Assembly: GCA_052390415.1 (NCBI GenBank)
Contig: JBQTGY010000126.1
Span: forward strand, 1-28,718
DNA: 28,718 bases
Reading direction: 5' to 3'
Source: JANNWF01 sp052390415
GTDB lineage: Bacteria > Pseudomonadota > Gammaproteobacteria > Xanthomonadales > Xanthomonadaceae
Position numbers and translations under genes: made by a program. Positions 24,341-28,718 of the stretch are shown here, piece by piece. The notes under the pieces were generated by a model, which was not told the origin of the DNA, searched no databases, and saw only the letters and a list, made by a program, of their open reading frames with translations. Position 1 is the first letter of the stretch. The number at the start of each line of letters is the position of its first letter.

Positions 24341-25744
24341 CTACTGCACAAACCGCCCCAGCGCCGCCGCGGTGAAGGCATTGTCGTCCGGCACCGGCTG
24401 CAACGTCAGCGCCTCCTTGCCGCCGTCGGCCAATCCCTGCACGTGGTAACGACCGGATTGCAGATCGTGAAACACATAGGCAGCAGGCAGCGTGGCGGGT
24501 AGTTCGTAGTAGTTCTTCAGGTAGGCAATACTCACGCGCCAGATTTCATTCTCGCCGTTGTATTGGTCGGCAATCGCCACGCTCCAGCTGTCTTCGTCGA
24601 CAAACAGCACGCGCCGCGCGTAGACGTGACGCCACTTCGGCTTGAGCGTTCCTTCGATCACCCAGACGCGGTGCAGTTCGAAGCGGGTGCGCTGCGGATC
24701 CAGATGACCCGGTCGCAGCAACTGCTCGGTTTCGCCTTGTTCCAACTGATAACTGTTGTACGGAATCAGCATTTCCTGCTTGCCGATCAGCTTCCACTCG
24801 AAGCGGCTGGGCGAGCCGTTGATCATGTCGGTGTCGTCCGCCGTGCGCAGGCCGTCGGCATCGTTGACGTTCATGTCGAAGGCCAGCAGCGGCGCACGCA
24901 ATGAGCGGCGGCGGCCGGCGTCATAGATCCAGGCCAGTCGTTCGGCCGCGTCCTGATTCAAGGTCTCGCGCACCAGCACACCGGAGCGCGAAAGCCGCGG
25001 CGGCGCGGTGACCGTGGAAAGCAACGAGAACAGACGATTGTCCAGCGTCGAGGCATCACCATCCGGCGCGTAGTAATGAAACTTCACCTCCGAGCGCCGG
25101 GTGATGAGGGTGAACTTGCCATCGGCATAGACGTTGGCGTCGTGACCGCGAGTGGTGATGTATTGCCCACGCCAGCGCGTGACGTGATTCCAGTACACCT
25201 GCAACGCACTGTCTGCCTGCGGAAACGGAATGCCGCCATACGCTGCTTCGATGCCGTTGCCGTCTGCACTCAATTTCGCGGTTTTCGCATTCTTCAGCGT
25301 GTTGTCATAGACCCACTGCGGCGCTGCGTGACTGCGACGACTGGGATACACCGGAATCCGTAAACTGTCGGGATAGCGTTTCAGCATGGCCTGCAGACCC
25401 GGCGTCAGCTGCGCCGCATGCTCAGCCATGTTGGCAGCGCTGATGGTGTAAAGCGGTGCATCATCGGCATAAGGATCGGCATGCATCGATCCCGGCCCGC
25501 CATAAGCCGTGATCGGCTTGGTGATGCCGCCGTCCCACGCCGGAATCGTCCCGGCTTCGTTTCCTGCGCGGATTGCGCCGAAAGGTGTGAGCTGCGACCA
25601 ATCCACGGCGTCTGCCGAGTGGGCAGCGTTGGGCAACCAGAACAAGGCGGCGAGTAGAATCAATCGGCAACCCGGCACAAATCCTGCGAACGCACTATTG
25701 CTCGGCTGCGGATTGGACGGTGTCGTTTGCATAGACTTGCTCAT
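24341..25744 (-). CDS. DUF1329 outer-membrane-associated protein
   Basis: The 467-residue product has a signal peptide at about 30-45 (LILLAALFWLPNAAHS) after a hydrophilic start. The body matches DUF1329: LTPFGAIRAGNEAGTIPAWD near the start, YPRRSHAAPQ-like and TTRGHDANVYADGKF segments in the middle, and RRVLFVDEDSWSVAIADQYN near the end. The fold resembles LolB/LppX-like lipid carriers, and in Pseudomonas members often neighbour RND exporters and DUF1302 proteins; neither is present here. ATG 25744 has GGA about eight bases upstream. Confidence 0.85.
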   Translation of the reverse strand: MSKSMQTTPSNPQPSNSAFAGFVPGCRLILLAALFWLPNAAHSADAVDWSQLTPFGAIRAGNEAGTIPAWDGGITKPITAYGGPGSMHADPYADDAPLYTISAANMAEHAAQLTPGLQAMLKRYPDSLRIPVYPSRRSHAAPQWVYDNTLKNAKTAKLSADGNGIEAAYGGIPFPQADSALQVYWNHVTRWRGQYITTRGHDANVYADGKFTLITRRSEVKFHYYAPDGDASTLDNRLFSLLSTVTAPPRLSRSGVLVRETLNQDAAERLAWIYDAGRRRSLRAPLLAFDMNVNDADGLRTADDTDMINGSPSRFEWKLIGKQEMLIPYNSYQLEQGETEQLLRPGHLDPQRTRFELHRVWVIEGTLKPKWRHVYARRVLFVDEDSWSVAIADQYNGENEIWRVSIAYLKNYYELPATLPAAYVFHDLQSGRYHVQGLADGGKEALTLQPVPDDNAFTAAALGRFVQ

Positions 25745-25877
25745 GGTTGGAGTCCAGTGGGTGTTTGGAACACAAAAACGACGGCACGCAGCCGCTCGCT
25801 CCACGATTGTAGATGCCGCCCCTGACATTGCCACACCGGGCACGTTGGCGAGCGATTGCCGAACATCGAAGTCGCTT

Positions 25878-25954
25878 GTTGGGGTTCGCTACGTTCACCG
25901 CCAACCTACAACGCCTGAGCAATAGGTTGGCGGTGAGCGTAGCGAACCCCAACA
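25878..25954. repeat. Inverted-repeat element (copy 2, near-perfect)
   Basis: The arms at 25878-25909 and 25923-25954 are complementary at 31 of 32 positions around a 13-bp spacer. The sequence is the same as copy 1 at 24191-24295. It occupies the 350-bp gap between the divergent DUF1329 and hypothetical genes; no gene is supported in that gap. Confidence 0.9.
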
Positions 25955-26095
25955 CCCGTAGCTGCCAAAAGAATGGCTTTGTGCGCTGCGCTTGCCCCAA
26001 CCTTCTACAGCCCTCCGTGGCAAGCACAGTTGGACGGCGTCTGCTTTCGAATTTAGCCTATCGCCCACTCTTGCTCGTTTGGACGACCGCTTCGC

Positions 26096-26692
26096 ATGGC
26101 ATTCGACCTCTTCGTCACCGCGTCCGCATTACCGGAAAATCTGGCTGCGAACCTGCAAGCCGCCCTGCTTCGAGAAGGCTTTACACTTCCTGTGCAAGTG
26201 TTCGGCGAGGGAGACGGGCACCGAATTGAAGTGGGCGCATGGGACGAAGATCAAGAGCCCGCCGAAGGCCTGCGTGTGTGGGCGAGTGCCATCGACGACG
26301 ACCCCATCAACGAAAGCGCTCTGACTGGCGCAGTCGCTGATCGTCGGGAGATTGTTCGACGCCATCAAGCGGCGACACGTGAACTGCATTTTTCGGGGCA
26401 GCACGTGGTCGGCCCACGCGGTGTCAAATTGATGTACATCACCGCCGCTTTGCTTGCGGGCTTGCTGCCGAACGGCCTGTATCTGGATCCATCCGAAAGT
26501 GGTTGGCACTTGCCCGATGCTGCCTTGGTTCAAGCGCGAAAGGACGCGCGCCAATACGAAGCCTCCATGGCGCCAAAGGCGGCGCCACCCTCGGCCCCAC
26601 GACGCGGAAATGACGGGCTACTTGGGTGGATCATCCTTGCTGGGGTTCTGCTGTGGGGTGCCTGGAAACTCAAACAAGCTGGCTACTGGTAG
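26096..26692 (+). CDS. Tail-anchored protein of unknown function
   Basis: I do not recognise this 198-residue protein. It has no signal peptide. The first 160 residues are soluble, with acidic patches (VGAWDEDQEPAEG, AIDDDPINES). A Pro/Ala linker leads to one transmembrane helix near the end (LLGWIILAGVLLWGAWKL), so it is probably anchored in the inner membrane by its C-terminus, facing the cytoplasm. ATG 26096 has no strong ribosome site. A 123-bp gap separates it from the following gene on the same strand. Confidence 0.65.
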   Translation: MAFDLFVTASALPENLAANLQAALLREGFTLPVQVFGEGDGHRIEVGAWDEDQEPAEGLRVWASAIDDDPINESALTGAVADRREIVRRHQAATRELHFSGQHVVGPRGVKLMYITAALLAGLLPNGLYLDPSESGWHLPDAALVQARKDARQYEASMAPKAAPPSAPRRGNDGLLGWIILAGVLLWGAWKLKQAGYW

Positions 26693-26815
26693 GCGGGCTA
26701 TTTCGCAAGCGCTGCATGCCCTTTTCGGGACGGCCGCTTTTCGAAGCGGACGGCCAGGCGTGATTTGTTCTCCCGCAGAATACAAAGCCACGCCAGACCC
26801 TTTCTGCTGTCCACC

Positions 26816-28222
26816 ATGTCGCCAGACGCTACACCCGCGCAGACACCGAGGTGGCCGCGATTCGCGCTGATCGCGCTGACCATTTTCGCTGCGCTCGCGC
26901 GGCTGTTTGGTGTCAGTCGAAGCCCGCCAGGCTTCTACGTCGACGAGGCCGCAATCGGCGCGCAGGTGCTTTGTGTGGCGCAGTCCGGCGCCAATCTGCA
27001 GGGCGAGCACTGGCCGATGTTCACCGAAGTGCTCGGCGGCGGCCTGCTGACGCCGACGTACCTGTATACAGCGGTGGGCTGGGTGTCGCTGTTCGGTGGC
27101 TCGATCGAGAGCTTTCGTCTGCTCGCCGCCGTGTGCTCGTTGATCTTCCTCGCCGGCGTTTTCGTGTTCGCCAGGCGCGCATGGGCATCTTCCGAGGCAG
27201 CGTGGCTGGCAACGCTTGCTGCGGCCGTCAGCCCGTGGGTCTTCCAGTTCGCGCGGATCGGATGGGACCCCGCGCTGGCACCCGCGTTCCTGGTATGGGC
27301 GCTGGCGATGTTGTGGGGGAAGGCTCGATGGGAACTGGCACTCTCCGGCGGGTTGTTCGCGCTGGCGGCCTATACCTACCCGCCCCTGCGCGTGCAGATC
27401 GCCATCGTGCTTCCGCTGGCGATCCTCTATCTGGCTTGGCGACGACGTGAATGGAAGCCCTGGCTGCTCACCGTCGTCACCGCACTCGTCACCAGCCTGC
27501 CCTTGCTCGTTCTCACCCTGAACGGAGAAATCCAGACTCGATTCGCTGCCCTGAGCGTGTTCAACCCGCAGTTCCTGCACACCGTGTACGGCGAAACAAA
27601 CCCACTGAACGGGCTGCGCGCCATTGTCGGCAACATCGGCTTGCTGCTGTCGCCGGGTTATCTGCTGGTGCATGGCGATGCCAACCTGCGCCACTCGACC
27701 AGTGCGTTCGGGATCTGGAGCTGGCTGGACGCACTTGCGCTGGTTGCCGCATTCGCACTGTTGGCGCGATGCCACCGCACAGCACGCGGGAGGCCAGCGG
27801 ACCAAAGCGCACTCGCCCTCGCTGCGTTGCTGACCATCGGCTACGTTGCCGGGATCCTGCCCGCCGCCATGACCTGGGAATCCAACCCGCACGCGCTGCG
27901 CTCGATCGGCGCCACAGTCTTCCTCGCCGTCAGCACCGGCGGTGTACTCGCGGTGTTATGGCAACGACATCGGCTTTTTCCACCCGCCATCCTTGCCACC
28001 GCCGCAGTCTTCTTCGGGCTGTTCCTGGGCGACTACTTCGGCACCTATCCCCGGCGCGCCGCGCCCTCGTTCGACACGGCGGTCAGCGAAACCGCCACCC
28101 GCCTGGCCGTCGAGGGTCGGATCGAAGTCCTGCCCGCCGAACTCACCCGCCTCGGCATCCACTACCCGCCGATGGCCCTGCGTTATTACGGATTGCGATC
28201 GGGAGTTGAGCGCTGCCACTGA
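26816..28222 (+). CDS. GT39-like polytopic membrane glycosyltransferase
   Basis: The 468-residue integral membrane protein has about ten helices. The first periplasmic loop carries GFYVDEAAIGA (Asp43-Glu44), matching the catalytic D-E of the PMT/ArnT (GT39/GT83) fold, which uses polyprenyl-phosphate sugars to modify lipids or proteins. Further loops LGGGLLTPTYLYTAVGW and FQFARIGWDPALAP also fit. The donor and acceptor are unknown. ATG 26816 is the first start before the hydrophobic core. A small hairpin (CCGCTT/AAGCGG, 26734-26749) precedes it. Confidence 0.8.
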   Translation: MSPDATPAQTPRWPRFALIALTIFAALARLFGVSRSPPGFYVDEAAIGAQVLCVAQSGANLQGEHWPMFTEVLGGGLLTPTYLYTAVGWVSLFGGSIESFRLLAAVCSLIFLAGVFVFARRAWASSEAAWLATLAAAVSPWVFQFARIGWDPALAPAFLVWALAMLWGKARWELALSGGLFALAAYTYPPLRVQIAIVLPLAILYLAWRRREWKPWLLTVVTALVTSLPLLVLTLNGEIQTRFAALSVFNPQFLHTVYGETNPLNGLRAIVGNIGLLLSPGYLLVHGDANLRHSTSAFGIWSWLDALALVAAFALLARCHRTARGRPADQSALALAALLTIGYVAGILPAAMTWESNPHALRSIGATVFLAVSTGGVLAVLWQRHRLFPPAILATAAVFFGLFLGDYFGTYPRRAAPSFDTAVSETATRLAVEGRIEVLPAELTRLGIHYPPMALRYYGLRSGVERCH

Positions 28223-28317
28223 AGCTGGCGCAGCTGACTGCTCTCCTACTGCGTCCAAGACTTGCCTCCACTACCCCAGCCCTATTCGACCCGCCGTAGC
28301 GCGGTTAAGTGCATCCG

Positions 28318-28566
28318 TCACCTTTTCGGTATCGCCGGATCGTTGCTCTGAATCTTGCGGCCCATGTCGTCGTGGAGCATCTAGGATTCGATGTTCCCGC
28401 GTCCACCATCGCGGACCACCTTGCGTAGGCTACCAACGGCGTCGAGCGTGTTCGTGATTGCCAGGCTTTCATGGTCGCGCACCGCGACCAACCCGCCCAG
28501 CGCGTTACGAACTTCTTCGCGCTTTTGGTTGAGTGGGTTGAACAGCCGCGTGGCATTGACAGCGGA
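28318..28566 (-). pseudogene. Degenerate Rhs/YD-repeat fragment
   Basis: The minus-strand frame is bounded by stops and interrupted by an in-frame TAG (28381-28383). It reads LFNPLNQKREEVRNALGGLV, then TNTLDAVGSLRKVVRDGGRG, NIES-stop-MLHDDMGRKIQSNDPA. The alternation NALG.. / LDA.G.L..V.D / DDMGRKI..NDP is the YD-repeat signature of Rhs and wall-associated toxin-delivery proteins. There is no start, no core cap and no toxin end, so it is a dead fragment of a much larger gene. Confidence 0.7.
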
Positions 28567-28718
28567 TCAATGGCTCTGACCCTATCGATCGCAAGATAGG
28601 GACCTTGTCAGCACCCGAAACTCGATCCTTTCGCGGCTCAATGGCTGGCCTGTGCGCTCCCCTGTCAACGCTTCGCCTCCGTCCTCACGAACGACGGCGC
28701 ATGACTCGGGGCCGCTGT
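28567..28718. other. Right-edge sequence with a short palindrome
   Basis: CCCTATC (28580-28586) and GATAGGG (28595-28601) form a palindrome beside the Rhs remnant, next to GGCTCTGAC. It could be part of a repeat or an insertion junction. No gene is visible before the window ends. Confidence 0.35.

Overview
The window looks like a GC-rich gammaproteobacterial chromosome, most likely Xanthomonadales/Lysobacterales. This is inferred from GTAG-type REP palindromes, small DUF3096 and DUF3309 membrane proteins, a secreted protein ending in an NGFE tail, and many secreted or envelope proteins typical of that order. No rRNA, tRNA or CRISPR array was seen.

Region 1 (1-3619) is mobile DNA. The window opens inside an IS91-family element carrying a tyrosine recombinase, cut by the left edge, translationally coupled to an HUH (Y2-type) transposase. 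Its right end abuts an attC-like site (2023-2075). Next come one gene cassette of about 413 bp, a probable attI crossover core (2436-2442), and a complete integron integrase gene (2603-3619) pointing away from the array. This is the normal integron layout, with the array reading leftward. The IS91-like element appears to have inserted at the GTTC inside the attC core. That recombinase-rich junction is the most interesting part of the window.

Region 2 (3620-9077) holds a small secreted Ala/Gln-rich protein, a tandem repeat of exactly 112 bp, and two leftward gene groups. The first is acyltransferase-3, a GNAT protein and dimethylarginine dimethylaminohydrolase. The second is DUF3096, DUF3309 and a secreted M23 metallopeptidase, followed by a remnant of a secreted protein.

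Region 3 (9358-16260) has a rightward DUF885 peptidase-like protein. Facing it are leftward genes for a DUF3857/transglutaminase/DUF2569 membrane protein, an AlkC-type DNA glycosylase with an Ig-like domain, and an overlapping pair: a 58-residue basic protein and an AbiEii-like nucleotidyltransferase.

Region 4 (16570-24181) is a rightward run of envelope and secretion genes. It contains a modular PHB-depolymerase-type esterase flanked by REP palindromes, an IPTL-CTERM-like surface protein, an OmpA-family protein, a DUF5666-repeat secreted protein and an EamA transporter.

Region 5 (24182-28718) contains a leftward DUF1329 lipoprotein-like gene lying between two copies of an inverted-repeat element. 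It also has a tail-anchored protein of unknown function, a GT39-like polytopic membrane protein and, at the right edge, a decayed Rhs/YD-repeat fragment.

All family names come from reading motifs in the translations; no database search was possible.
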